Assembly (NCBI RefSeq): GCF_014200725.1
Contig: NZ_JACHCL010000002.1
Span: forward strand, 1,325,176 to 1,389,175
Length of the DNA: 64,000 nucleotides
Origin: Janthinobacterium silvisoli
Lineage (GTDB): Bacteria; Pseudomonadota; Gammaproteobacteria; Burkholderiales; Burkholderiaceae_D
Direction: 5' to 3'
The notes beneath the pieces were generated by a model that ran no database searches, was not told the DNA's origin, and was given only the letters and a program-made list of their open reading frames with translations. Made by a program: the position numbers and the translations under genes. Of the stretch, positions 50,051-59,090 are shown in pieces (the stretch's first letter is position 1; each line of letters starts with the position of its first letter).

Positions 50051-51862
50051 ATGTTCAAAGACCTGAGTATCAAGAATAAACTGTATATGGGCTTCGGCTC
50101 GATCGTGGCCATCATATTGATACTGCTGGGTGTCGCCTACAACAGCTTTACGCGGCTGTCCGAAGCCAATGGCTGGGACCGGCACACGATGGAGGTACTG
50201 ATCGAGATCGACAAGATTCACAATTCCATCCTGCAAATCCAGGTGGAAACCCGCGGTTATCTGCTGAGCGGCAACGAAGTCTCGCTGAACCCGGAAACCG
50301 ATGAAATGGCCGTGCTCACCCAGCACACGCAAAAGGCGATCGCCATGACCGTCGATAACAAGCCGCAATCGGAACGTTTCCGCAAGATCGACCAGCTGGC
50401 CAGCACCTGGGTCAAGGAATGGATCAATCCGCTGATCGACAAACGCCGCGCGCTGGGCAACACGCCGGGCGCAGCCGATACGGTGGCGCGCATGATACCG
50501 CCCGGTGGCTCGCCCGGCATCTTGCAGGCGAACAAAATGCTCGACGATGCGACCGCCGAAGAAAACCGCTTGCTGGCCGAGCGTAGCGCCCGCTCCGCCA
50601 GTTTGCAGGAAACCATGCTGCTGACCCTGTCGCTGGGCGGTCTGTTGTGCATCGTGCTGGCGCTGGCGATTGCCTACATCCTGGCCAAGGCTATCCTGAA
50701 TCCATTGAATAATCTGACCGATGCCGTGGGCCGCATCGCCGGTGGCGAGCAAGGCGCGCGCGCCGCCATCATCTCGGGTGATGAACTGGGCAAGGTAACC
50801 ACTGAATTTAACCGCATGGCGCAAACCATCCAGGACAACCAGGCCAATGAACTGGCCGCCACCAACACCTTGCGCGCCAAGGTCGATTCCTTGCTGGAAG
50901 TGGTGTCGAAAGCGGCATCGGGCGACCTGACAGGTAAAGTGACCATCACCGGCAGCGACGCCATCGGCCAACTGGGCAATGGCTTGGCGAAGATGTTTGA
51001 AAACCTGCGCAGCCTGCTCAACAACGTGCAAAAGGCCGGCATCCAGGTGACCACCTCGGCCACGGAAATCGCCGCCTCGGCGCGCCAGCAGGAAGCCACT
51101 GGCATCGAGCAGGCGCAAACCAGCGTGGAAATCCTCAGCACCACCAAGGAAATCTCGGCCAATACCAGCCAGTTGCTCAAAACCATGGAAGACGCCACCG
51201 CCGTCGCCGACTACACCACCAACGCCACGGCCGAAGCGCAAAACAATTTGAAACGCATGGATTCGACCATGCAGCACATGGTCTCGGCCACCGATTCCAT
51301 CAACGCCAAGCTGGCAGCCCTGTCGGAAAAAGCCAGCAACATCAACAGTGTGCTGATCACGATTACCAAGGTGGCCGACCAGACCAATATCCTGTCGCTG
51401 AACGCCGCCATCGAGGCGGAAAAAGCTGGTGAAGCAGGACGCGGCTTTTCGGTCGTGGCGACCGAGATCCGCCGCCTTGCCGACCAGACCTCGGTGTCTA
51501 CCTGGGATATCGAACAGATGCTCAAGGAAATGCAATCGGCCGTGTCGGCCAGCGTGATGGGCATGGATAAATTTTCGGAAGAGATACGCCGCAGCGTGGG
51601 CGAAGTGCGCCAGGTGGCCGAGCAATTGTCGTCGGTGATGGACCAGGTGCAAAAACTCACGCCGCAGTTCGACGCCGTACTGCAAGGCATGCAGTCGCAG
51701 GCGGTAGGTGCGTCGCAGATTTCCGACACCATGATGCAGCTCAACGACGCCACCCAGCAAACGGTGGAATCGCTGAAAGCCACCAGCGAAGCGGTGCACC
51801 AGCTGCAGTATGCGGCCGGTGACCTGCAATCGAGCGTATCGAACTTCGCCGTCACCATCTGA
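50051..51862 (+). CDS. wspA: Wsp methyl-accepting chemoreceptor WspA
   Basis: 603 residues from the ATG at 50051 (CGGAGCCCCC upstream). Two membrane helices (about residues 12-34 and 186-208) bracket a CHASE3-like periplasmic helical domain; a HAMP domain (about residues 209-262) and the long signalling coiled coil follow. The hairpin tip carries NILSLNAAIEAEKAGEAGRG and, beyond it, the segment DIEQMLKEMQSAVSASVMGM, which matches WspA better than motility receptors. No C-terminal NWETF-like pentapeptide is present. WspA senses surface contact or envelope stress and signals through WspB/WspD to WspE. It heads an operon of seven tightly spaced wsp genes. Confidence 0.9.
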   Translation: MFKDLSIKNKLYMGFGSIVAIILILLGVAYNSFTRLSEANGWDRHTMEVLIEIDKIHNSILQIQVETRGYLLSGNEVSLNPETDEMAVLTQHTQKAIAMTVDNKPQSERFRKIDQLASTWVKEWINPLIDKRRALGNTPGAADTVARMIPPGGSPGILQANKMLDDATAEENRLLAERSARSASLQETMLLTLSLGGLLCIVLALAIAYILAKAILNPLNNLTDAVGRIAGGEQGARAAIISGDELGKVTTEFNRMAQTIQDNQANELAATNTLRAKVDSLLEVVSKAASGDLTGKVTITGSDAIGQLGNGLAKMFENLRSLLNNVQKAGIQVTTSATEIAASARQQEATGIEQAQTSVEILSTTKEISANTSQLLKTMEDATAVADYTTNATAEAQNNLKRMDSTMQHMVSATDSINAKLAALSEKASNINSVLITITKVADQTNILSLNAAIEAEKAGEAGRGFSVVATEIRRLADQTSVSTWDIEQMLKEMQSAVSASVMGMDKFSEEIRRSVGEVRQVAEQLSSVMDQVQKLTPQFDAVLQGMQSQAVGASQISDTMMQLNDATQQTVESLKATSEAVHQLQYAAGDLQSSVSNFAVTI

Positions 51863-51866
51863 TCCC

Positions 51867-52322
51867 ATGAAAGTACTGGTCTTTCACATCGGACGCGACC
51901 GCTACGGCTTGCCCCTGGCCTCCATCGTGCGCGTGCTGCCGCTGCTGGAACTGAAGCAGCTGCCGCTCACACCAAGCTATGTGGCCGGCCTGATGGATTT
52001 GCACGGCACGCCGGTGCCCGTGATTGACCTCTCGCGCCTGGCCGGCCTGGCGCCGGCGGCAGCCCAATTCGACACGCGCATCGTCATCGTCGACTATCGC
52101 GCACCGGAAGGGACCACGCACTCGCTGGGCCTGATGGCCTCGCAAGTACGCGGCATCGCCGACATCGAGGAACAGCAGTGGGAAGACAGCGGCGTCGAAA
52201 CCGCGCCCTTCCTGGGCCAGGTCGCCAGCGATGCGGACGGCATGGTGCAGCTGGTGGAACTGGAGCAGCTGCTGCCAGCCGACGTGCGCGCGCTGCTGTT
52301 CCAGCCACGGAGCGCGCCATGA
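51867..52322 (+). CDS. wspB: CheW-type coupling protein WspB
   Basis: 151 residues from the ATG at 51867, 4 bases after the wspA stop. The single CheW domain starts LVFHIGRDRYGLPLASIVRV and contains GLMDLHGTPVPVIDLSRL, the family's core strand-turn motifs. It couples WspA to the kinase WspE, in parallel with WspD. It overlaps wspC by ATGA at 52319. Confidence 0.88.
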   Translation: MKVLVFHIGRDRYGLPLASIVRVLPLLELKQLPLTPSYVAGLMDLHGTPVPVIDLSRLAGLAPAAAQFDTRIVIVDYRAPEGTTHSLGLMASQVRGIADIEEQQWEDSGVETAPFLGQVASDADGMVQLVELEQLLPADVRALLFQPRSAP

Positions 52323-53554
52323 CGGTACAAACGCTGCTGCGCCGCGCCACCGGCTTGTCTGTCTCGAAAGTAGTAGCAGAACGGGCGGTCCAGCAGCGCA
52401 TGGAGCAGACCGGCCACACCGGTAGCGAGGCTTATCTGCAAGCGCTCACGCCGGCGGAAATGACGCAGCTGATCGAACTGGTGGTGGTGCCCGAGTCGTG
52501 GCTGTTCCGCGACCCGCAAGCGTTCTATACCACCGTCGACATGGTGCGCGAGCGCTGGGCGCGCGGGCGCAGCACACGAATTTTGTCGATTCCCTGCGCG
52601 GGCGGCGAAGAGCCATATTCGATGGCGATGGCGCTGCGCGACGGCGGCGTGCCGAAACAGGCGTTCAGCATCGACGCCTATGACCTGAGCCCTGGCTGCA
52701 TCGAACGGGCGCAGGCAGGCGTATATGGCCGCAATGCCTTCCGCGCACAGGATGTGGCTTTTCGCGAGCGTTATTTCACGCACCTGGCCGACGACGCCTA
52801 CCGCATCATGGACGCCTTGCGCGAACAGATCACCTTTAAACAAGGCAATCTGCTGCAGTTCGACACCGCCAGCTATCGCCATCATTACGACGTCATCTTT
52901 TGCCGCAACCTGCTGATCTATTTCGACAAGCCGACCACGCGCGCGGCCGTCGAGAAACTGTCCGACCTGCTGGCCGACGATGGCATGCTGCTGGCAGGCT
53001 ATGCAGAAGTGCCGGCGTTTTGCCAGAATGGCTTTACGCCGCTGCAGCACCGCCAGGCCTTCGCGCTGAAAAAGGATGACGCACCGGCTGCGGCTCACAC
53101 CGCCATACCGCCAGTCCGGCCAACGCCAGCACGTACGCTGCGCAGCGTGCCGGCCACGCCACGGCCTGTGGCTCCATCTGCTGCTGCACCGCCGCGCAGC
53201 CGGCCCGTGCCGGTGCCCTCTTCCAGCGCCGCCACGCCTGTCGATTTGCTGGCCGAAGCGCGCCTGCTGGCTGACCGTGGCCAGTTGCGCGAGGCGGGCG
53301 AAAAATGCCACGCCCACCTGGCCCGCACACCCGAGGCGGCGGAAGCCTATTTCATGCTCGGCATCATCAATGAACTGGCTGGCAAAATGGATCTGGCCGA
53401 TGATTACTGGCGCCGCTGCATCTATCTGCAACCTGACCACTATGAGGCGCTATGCCATCTGGCCCTTCTGGCCGAGCGCAATGGCAACAGCACGGCCGCC
53501 GCCACCCTGCGGGCGCGCGCGGCACGCGTCTACCAGCGCCGGCAAGCCACTTGA
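52319..53554 (+). CDS. wspC: CheR-type methyltransferase with TPR, WspC
   Basis: 411 residues. The SAM-dependent CheR domain (about residues 1-255) includes VVPESWLFRDPQAF, the SAM motif RILSIPCAGGEEPYSMAMAL and DVIFCRNLLIYFD. A Pro/Ala-rich linker (about residues 260-310, with repeats such as RPTPARTLRSVPATPRP) leads to a TPR region at the C-terminus (AEARLLADRGQLREAGEKC, EAYFMLGIINELAG), as in other Wsp CheR proteins. It methylates WspA glutamates, tuning sensitivity against WspF. Start codon ATG overlaps wspB stop. Confidence 0.9.
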   Translation: MTVQTLLRRATGLSVSKVVAERAVQQRMEQTGHTGSEAYLQALTPAEMTQLIELVVVPESWLFRDPQAFYTTVDMVRERWARGRSTRILSIPCAGGEEPYSMAMALRDGGVPKQAFSIDAYDLSPGCIERAQAGVYGRNAFRAQDVAFRERYFTHLADDAYRIMDALREQITFKQGNLLQFDTASYRHHYDVIFCRNLLIYFDKPTTRAAVEKLSDLLADDGMLLAGYAEVPAFCQNGFTPLQHRQAFALKKDDAPAAAHTAIPPVRPTPARTLRSVPATPRPVAPSAAAPPRSRPVPVPSSSAATPVDLLAEARLLADRGQLREAGEKCHAHLARTPEAAEAYFMLGIINELAGKMDLADDYWRRCIYLQPDHYEALCHLALLAERNGNSTAAATLRARAARVYQRRQAT

Positions 53555-53571
53555 TCAGCGGGGAAACGACT

Positions 53572-54258
53572 ATGTATACAACTACGGGCACCGACGTCCA
53601 GGATGTCATCCACGATTGCTGGAACCATATCGGCGTGGTCGGCGACCAGAGCTGCACAAAACTGCCGGCCAACGTCCATTGCCGCAACTGCGAGGTGTAT
53701 GCCGATGCGGCCCAGCGTAATCTGCAACGCCCTGTCGATGCGCACTATCAGCAGGAATGGGCCAGCCATTTCCGCGCCGTCAGCGATGGCGGCGCCGTCA
53801 AGGATAGTTCCGTGCTGGTGTTTCGCCTCGGCCGCGAATGGCTGGCGCTGCCCACGCAAGTGTTCGACGCGGTGGCGCCGCAAGCGCGTACCCACGTGCT
53901 GCCGCACCGCAGCGGCGCCGGCCTGTCTGGCATCGTGAATATCGGCGGCAAGCTGTATCCCTGCATGTCATTGGCAACCTTGCTCGGCATCGACGAACAG
54001 GGTGCGCCTGCCGCCCGCGGCCGCCACACGTTTGCGCGTCTGCTGCTGATGCGCTGGGAAGACCAGTCCTACGCGCTGCCCGTGGCTGACTTGCATGGTA
54101 TCGTGCGCTATGCGGCAAGCGCCGTGCAGACGCCGGCGGCGACCATCAACAAGGGCCTGTCGCGCTATCTGTCGGGCGTCATTACCGAAGGCGAACTGCG
54201 CATCGGCTGCCTCGATACAGCACTGATCGGCTTTCAACTTGCGAGACTATTACGATGA
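53572..54258 (+). CDS. wspD: CheW-type coupling protein WspD
   Basis: 228 residues from the ATG at 53572 (GGGGAAACGACT upstream). The first ~75 residues contain VIHDCWNHIGVVGDQSC and LPANVHCRNCEVYADAAQR, a four-Cys stretch with a CxxC, before the CheW domain that begins SVLVFRLGREWLALPTQVFD. The Cys-rich N-terminal extension is usual for WspD and may bind metal, though that is inference. Together with WspB it couples WspA and WspE. It overlaps wspE by ATGA (54255). Confidence 0.88.
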   Translation: MYTTTGTDVQDVIHDCWNHIGVVGDQSCTKLPANVHCRNCEVYADAAQRNLQRPVDAHYQQEWASHFRAVSDGGAVKDSSVLVFRLGREWLALPTQVFDAVAPQARTHVLPHRSGAGLSGIVNIGGKLYPCMSLATLLGIDEQGAPAARGRHTFARLLLMRWEDQSYALPVADLHGIVRYAASAVQTPAATINKGLSRYLSGVITEGELRIGCLDTALIGFQLARLLR

Positions 54259-56543
54259 GCCAGGACAAGCAGGGCGACCTGAGCGCCTTTTCCATGCTGG
54301 ACCTGTTCCGCATGGAGGCTGACAGCCAGACGCAAATCCTCACCGACGGTTTGCTGGCCATGGAACGCCATGCGAGCAACGCCAGCGCCGTGGAGGCGAT
54401 GATGCGCGCCGCGCACTCGATCAAGGGCGCGGCCGCCATCGTCGGCCTGCAAGTGGTGGTGCAACTGGCGCACGGCATGGAAGACAGTTTTGTCGACGCC
54501 CAGCACGGCCGCTTGAAACTGACGCCGGAGCGTGTCGATGTGCTGCTGTCGGGCGTGGACCTGATCGTGCAATTATCGCGCCTGGACGATGCGGGCGCAG
54601 AGGCCTGGCTGGCCGCCAACGCGGCGCAGATCGATACGGTGCTCAATGCCATCGCCGGCATCGCTGACTTGCCCGAACTGCCTGCCTTGCCAGCCGCGCC
54701 TGCCGCTGCCGTGGCAGAAGCGCTGCCGCCCGAAGTACAGGAAGCGCTGTCTGGCGGCCTGGCGGGCGACGAAGCACTGAACACCGCGCCGCGCGCAGTG
54801 GCAGGCGCAGTTGCCAAGGCGCCCGCGCAAAACTTTGACCGCCTGCTGTCGCTGGCCAGCGAATCGCGCATCAATGCGCACCAGATGCATCCCTTTATCG
54901 GCGCGCTGCAGCGCTTCAAGCGCAACCAGAGCAGCCTGTTTTCCGCCATCGAGCACCTGCACGAGGCGATCTCGCGCTCGGGCGACGCCGGCCTGATGGA
55001 AAAATCCCTGCTGGCGCTGCAAAAGACACAGCCGCTGAAACAATTCATGCTCGAGCATATCGCCGACATCGAAAGCTATGAGCGGCGCCTGCTGGCCGTC
55101 TCGCAAGGCATGGTCGATGAAGTGCTGGCGCTGCGCATGCGCCCTTTTCGCGATGGCATCCACGCGTTCCCGCGCATGGTGCGCGACCTGGCCCGCAGCC
55201 TGGGCAAGGAAGTGCAGCTGGAAATCGATGGCGAAGACACGCTGGTTGACCGCGACATCCTGGCGAAAATCGAAAGCCCGCTGAACCACATGCTGCGCAA
55301 CGCCATCGACCATGGCATGGAAACGCCATACGAGCGCATCGAAGCGGGCAAGGCGCCGCTGGGCACCATTCACATGGAAGCGCACCACCGCGCCGGCATG
55401 CTCAGCATCGAGATCAGCGACGATGGCCGTGGCGTCGACCTGGAAAAAATCCGCCAGTCCGTGATAGCCCGCAAGATGGCCAGCCCCGTGATGGCGGCCG
55501 CACTATCGCCGGGTGAACTGCTGGAATTCCTGTTCCTGCCCGCCTTCAGTCTGAAGGAAACCGCCAATCAATTGTCCGGGCGCGGCGTGGGCCTCGATAT
55601 CGTGCACGAAACCATACGCCAGCAAAACGGCACGGTGCGGCTGGAGTCGGAAACGGGACGCAGCTTCCGCGCCCTGATCACCCTGCCCCTGACGCAATCG
55701 ATCGTGCGCGCGCTGGTGATCACGATCCAGGGCGAGGCCTACGCCATCCCCATCGTCAAGGTGGAAAGCGTGGTACGCGTGCCGCAGGAAGCCATCCATA
55801 CACTGGAAAACAAGCAGTTCTTCGAGCTCAAGGGCGAGCATCTGGGCCTGGTGTCGGCCGCGCAGGTGCTGGAACTGGGCGAGGCGAATGCGGGTGGCAC
55901 CGACCTGCCAGTGGTAGTGATCGGGCGCGGCAAACAAAGCTATGCGCTGGTGGTCGACGCCATCCGTGGCGAGCAAAGCCTGGCCGTGCAGGCCATCGAT
56001 CCGATCTTCGGCAAGATGCGCGATATTTCCGCTGCCGCCCTGCTGGACGATGGCGAGCCGGTGCTGATCCTCGACGTACCCGATTTGCTGCTGTCGATAG
56101 AAAAACTGCTGCACGAAGGCGGCTTGCGCCAGCTGGCCCAGACCGGCCACGCCGAACAGCGCCGCGCCAAGCGCGTGCTGGTAGTCGATGATTCGCTGAC
56201 GGTACGCGAAATGGAGCGCAAGCTGCTGCTGGCGCGCGGCTTCGAAGTCGATGTGGCCATCGACGGCATCGACGGCTGGAACGTGGTGCGCAGCGGCGAG
56301 TATGATCTGGTGATCACCGACGTGGATATGCCGCGCATGGATGGCATCGAACTGGTGTCACTGATCAAGAAAGACTTGCACCTGCACAAACTGCCGGTGA
56401 TGATCGTGTCGTACAAGGACAGGCCGGAAGACCGGGCCCGTGGCCTGTCCGCCGGCGCCGATTTTTATCTGACCAAGGGCAGCTTCCACGACGAGACCCT
56501 GCTCGACGCGGTGGCCGACCTGATAGGAGATGCGCGTTTATGA
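54255..56543 (+). CDS. wspE: hybrid CheA-type histidine kinase WspE
   Basis: 762 residues. Order: N-terminal Hpt domain with MMRAAHSIKGAAAIVGLQ (His at residue 54); a Pro/Ala linker (about 140-185); dimerisation and HATPase with NHMLRNAIDHGMETPYERI and GRGVGLDIVHETIRQQ; a CheW-like domain; and a receiver with RVLVVDDSLTVREME and phosphoacceptor Asp at residue 689 (VITDVDMPRMDG). WspE phosphorylates WspR (activating c-di-GMP synthesis) and WspF. Its C-terminal receiver may act as a phosphate sink or feedback site. It lies 10 bases upstream of wspF. Confidence 0.93.
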   Translation: MSQDKQGDLSAFSMLDLFRMEADSQTQILTDGLLAMERHASNASAVEAMMRAAHSIKGAAAIVGLQVVVQLAHGMEDSFVDAQHGRLKLTPERVDVLLSGVDLIVQLSRLDDAGAEAWLAANAAQIDTVLNAIAGIADLPELPALPAAPAAAVAEALPPEVQEALSGGLAGDEALNTAPRAVAGAVAKAPAQNFDRLLSLASESRINAHQMHPFIGALQRFKRNQSSLFSAIEHLHEAISRSGDAGLMEKSLLALQKTQPLKQFMLEHIADIESYERRLLAVSQGMVDEVLALRMRPFRDGIHAFPRMVRDLARSLGKEVQLEIDGEDTLVDRDILAKIESPLNHMLRNAIDHGMETPYERIEAGKAPLGTIHMEAHHRAGMLSIEISDDGRGVDLEKIRQSVIARKMASPVMAAALSPGELLEFLFLPAFSLKETANQLSGRGVGLDIVHETIRQQNGTVRLESETGRSFRALITLPLTQSIVRALVITIQGEAYAIPIVKVESVVRVPQEAIHTLENKQFFELKGEHLGLVSAAQVLELGEANAGGTDLPVVVIGRGKQSYALVVDAIRGEQSLAVQAIDPIFGKMRDISAAALLDDGEPVLILDVPDLLLSIEKLLHEGGLRQLAQTGHAEQRRAKRVLVVDDSLTVREMERKLLLARGFEVDVAIDGIDGWNVVRSGEYDLVITDVDMPRMDGIELVSLIKKDLHLHKLPVMIVSYKDRPEDRARGLSAGADFYLTKGSFHDETLLDAVADLIGDARL

Positions 56544-56553
56544 GTTGGGTTTC

Positions 56554-57606
56554 ATGAAAATTGCAATCGTTAATGATGTGGCCATGGCGGCCGAAGCGCT
56601 GCGCCGCGTCGTGGCCAGCACGCAGGAACACCAGGTGCTATGGATCGCCCGCACGGGATTGGAGGCGGTACGCATGTGCCAGGACAATCGTCCGGACCTG
56701 ATCCTGATGGACTTGAACATGCCCGAGATGGACGGCGTCGAAGCGACGCGCCTGATCATGGAACAAAGTCCGTGCGCCATTCTGGTCGTCACGGGCCGTC
56801 CGCAAGACAACGTCAACCAGGTCTTTCGCGCGCTGGGCGCCGGCGCGCTCGACGTCACCGCGACGCCCGTGCTGCAAGGAAAAGTTGGCGGCGATAGCGA
56901 ATTGTTGGCCAAGATCAAGACGATCGGCAAACTGATACGTCATAGTGCTGAAACTTCGCTCGTGCGTCAGGCGAACAATTATGCTGGTGAACGCAGCGAA
57001 GGACAAGTGACCAGCCTGGTGGCCATCGGCGCCTCTACCGGCGGGCCATCGGCGGTGGCCAATGTGTTGGCGGGCTGGACGGCTCCGCCCGGCTGCGCCA
57101 TCGTGGTGGTGCAACATATTGATGAAACCTTTGCCTCGCACTTTGCCAAATGGCTGGACGACCAGCTCAGCATGCCGGTACGCGTGATTGCTGAGGGCGA
57201 TGAACTGGTGTCCGGCACGGTGCTGATCGCAAAGACCAACGATCACCTGCTGCTGGATCAACATTATCGCCTGGGTTACGATGCAGCACCGCGCGATTAT
57301 GTGTATCGCCCATCGGTTGACGTTTTTTTCAATTGTGTAGCCCAGCATTGGCGTGGCGAGGCGATCGGTGTGTTGCTAACAGGCATGGGCCGCGATGGCG
57401 GCGACGGCTTGCTGGCTATGCGCCGGGCTGGCAAGGCGACCATCGCGCAAGACCAGGCCAGCAGCGCCGTGTATGGCATGCCGCGCGCGGCGGCTGAACT
57501 TGATGCCGCGCAGCAAATCCTGCCCTTGGACAAGATCGGCGCCAGCCTGCGCAACCGCCTTGGCGCCAAACTCAACAATGGGTACGAGCCCGCCCCTAAC
57601 ATCTGA
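56554..57606 (+). CDS. wspF: CheB-type methylesterase WspF
   Basis: 350 residues from the ATG at 56554. Receiver domain (residues 1-125): MKIAIVNDVAMAAEALRRVV with phosphoacceptor in LILMDLNMPEMDGVE. The methylesterase domain has the catalytic Ser in VAIGASTGGPSAV (residue 161), then VVVQHIDETFASHFAKWL (His) and GMGRDGGDG (Asp). It removes methyl groups from WspA and resets the system; loss of WspF in relatives locks WspR active and gives wrinkly colonies. Here the reading frame is intact, so the system looks regulated rather than locked on. It is 10 bases upstream of wspR. Confidence 0.93.
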   Translation: MKIAIVNDVAMAAEALRRVVASTQEHQVLWIARTGLEAVRMCQDNRPDLILMDLNMPEMDGVEATRLIMEQSPCAILVVTGRPQDNVNQVFRALGAGALDVTATPVLQGKVGGDSELLAKIKTIGKLIRHSAETSLVRQANNYAGERSEGQVTSLVAIGASTGGPSAVANVLAGWTAPPGCAIVVVQHIDETFASHFAKWLDDQLSMPVRVIAEGDELVSGTVLIAKTNDHLLLDQHYRLGYDAAPRDYVYRPSVDVFFNCVAQHWRGEAIGVLLTGMGRDGGDGLLAMRRAGKATIAQDQASSAVYGMPRAAAELDAAQQILPLDKIGASLRNRLGAKLNNGYEPAPNI

Positions 57607-57616
57607 AAAGAATGCA

Positions 57617-58642
57617 ATGCCAGAATTTTCCTCCAGACTGCCCCAGCACGAACCCGCCCTGACGGAATTCAAGGTCAGCGTTTTGCTGATCGACGACCAG
57701 TTGATCATCGCCGAAGCCATACGCCGCATGCTGAGCGATCAGCAGGATATCGAATTTCACTATGTTACGGATGCAACGCAGGCGCTGGACACGGCGCTGC
57801 GGCTGCAGCCGACCGTGATTCTGCAAGATCTGGTCTTGCCCGGTACCGATGGCTTCGCGCTGATCAAGCTGTACCGCGAACAGGAAGCGCTGGCGCATGT
57901 GCCCGTGATCGTGCTGTCGGCCAAGGATGACCCTAAATTGAAGGCCTACAGTTTTGCCGTGGGCGCCAATGATTACGTGGTAAAACTGCCCGACCGGCTG
58001 GAATTGCTGGCGCGCATACGCTACCACTCGAACGCCCACATCAGCCGCTTGCAGCGCGACCAGGCGTTTCGTTTCTTGCGCGAAAGTCAGAAAAACCTGG
58101 CCGACGCCAATATCGAATTGCAGAAACTGGCCGCCCTCGACGGTTTGACAGGCATCGCCAACCGCCGCCGCTTCGATGAAACCCTGCATTTCGAATGGCA
58201 GCGGGGCCAGCGCGACAAAGCGCCACTGAGCCTGCTGTTTTGCGACATCGACCATTTCAAGAGCTATAACGACCAGTTCGGCCATCTGGCTGGCGACCTG
58301 TGCCTGAAAAAAGTCGCCGCCGTGTTGACTGAACATTTAAAACGCCCGGCCGATCTGGCCGCCCGCTATGGTGGCGAGGAATTCGCGCTGATCCTGCCGG
58401 AAACGGAACTGGCCGGCGCGCTGCAAATCGCCGAAGCGTGCCGCCGCCAGCTCGAAGGTTTGCAGATTGAAAACCCGGCGGCGGCGGCCCGCATCGTCAC
58501 CATGTCGATCGGCGTAGCCACCGTAGTGCCGTCGCCGAAATCAACAGTGGAAGCCTTGATCAACCGCGCCGACCAGGCCCTGTACACGGCCAAGCGTGGC
58601 GGGCGCAACAGCGTGCTGAGCGCTGAAGAGACCGGAGACTGA
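57617..58642 (+). CDS. wspR: diguanylate cyclase response regulator WspR
   Basis: 341 residues from the ATG at 57617. The receiver domain (about residues 20-140) has the phosphoacceptor Asp71 in VILQDLVLPGTDG, matching Asp70 of known WspR. A helical linker (FLRESQKNLADANIELQKLA) precedes the GGDEF domain: DGLTGIANRRRFDE, LFCDIDHFKSYNDQFGHL and the active site GGEEF at residues 252-256. The inhibitory I-site RxxD is present as RPAD just before it. Phosphorylation by WspE should trigger clustering and c-di-GMP synthesis. It ends the wsp operon; ppnP follows 24 bases downstream. Confidence 0.93.
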   Translation: MPEFSSRLPQHEPALTEFKVSVLLIDDQLIIAEAIRRMLSDQQDIEFHYVTDATQALDTALRLQPTVILQDLVLPGTDGFALIKLYREQEALAHVPVIVLSAKDDPKLKAYSFAVGANDYVVKLPDRLELLARIRYHSNAHISRLQRDQAFRFLRESQKNLADANIELQKLAALDGLTGIANRRRFDETLHFEWQRGQRDKAPLSLLFCDIDHFKSYNDQFGHLAGDLCLKKVAAVLTEHLKRPADLAARYGGEEFALILPETELAGALQIAEACRRQLEGLQIENPAAAARIVTMSIGVATVVPSPKSTVEALINRADQALYTAKRGGRNSVLSAEETGD

Positions 58643-58666
58643 TTTTTAACCGCAAGAAAGGCAAGC

Positions 58667-58981
58667 ATGAGTACGCAACTGGAACATGTCAGCGTCGTCA
58701 AGAAGTCGAATATTTACTTTGATGGCAAGTGCATCTCGCACAATGTCATTTTCCCCGATGGCACGAAAAAAAGCGTGGGCGTGATTTTCCCGTCCTCCTT
58801 GCGTTTCAACACGGGTGCGCCGGAAACCATGGAAATCGTCGGCGGCCTGTGCAAGGTGCGCCTGGCTGACGCCAGCGAGTGGCATAGCTATGGCGCAGGC
58901 CAGGAGTTCAAGGTAGCGGCAAACAGCTATTTCGATATTGAGACGCTAGAAACACTGGATTACGTCTGCCACTTCGGCTGA
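58667..58981 (+). CDS. ppnP: pyrimidine/purine nucleoside phosphorylase PpnP
   Basis: 104 residues, a complete single cupin-like domain (family UPF0345/DUF1255). Matching parts are VVKKSNIYFDGKCISHNVIF, DGTKKSVGVIFPSSLRFNT, and APETMEIVGGLCKV with QEFKVAANSYFDIE near the end. PpnP catalyses phosphorolysis of several nucleosides and takes part in nucleotide salvage. GCAAGAAAGGCAAGC provides its ribosome-binding site. Its close position after wspR (24 bases) suggests read-through from the wsp operon, but a functional link is not known. Confidence 0.92.
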   Translation: MSTQLEHVSVVKKSNIYFDGKCISHNVIFPDGTKKSVGVIFPSSLRFNTGAPETMEIVGGLCKVRLADASEWHSYGAGQEFKVAANSYFDIETLETLDYVCHFG

Positions 58982-58989
58982 TCCACGCA

Positions 58990-59073
58990 AAAAAATGCCC
59001 ATGGCTGCGTTGTACTGCCTCGCCGTACTATTCGTACTGTCTTCGGCAATACGCCTGGCCCTGAACATTTTTT
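58990..59073. terminator. 84-bp imperfect inverted repeat between ppnP and murB, probable bidirectional terminator
   Basis: Perfect outer arms AAAAAATG (58990-58997) and CATTTTTT (59066-59073) enclose imperfectly complementary sequences that meet at GTAC-TATTC-GTAC. It fills the gap between the convergent ppnP and murB genes. The size and irregular stem resemble dispersed intergenic repeats more than an ordinary terminator. Confidence 0.6.
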
Positions 59074-59090
59074 AAACGTGAATCATTAAA

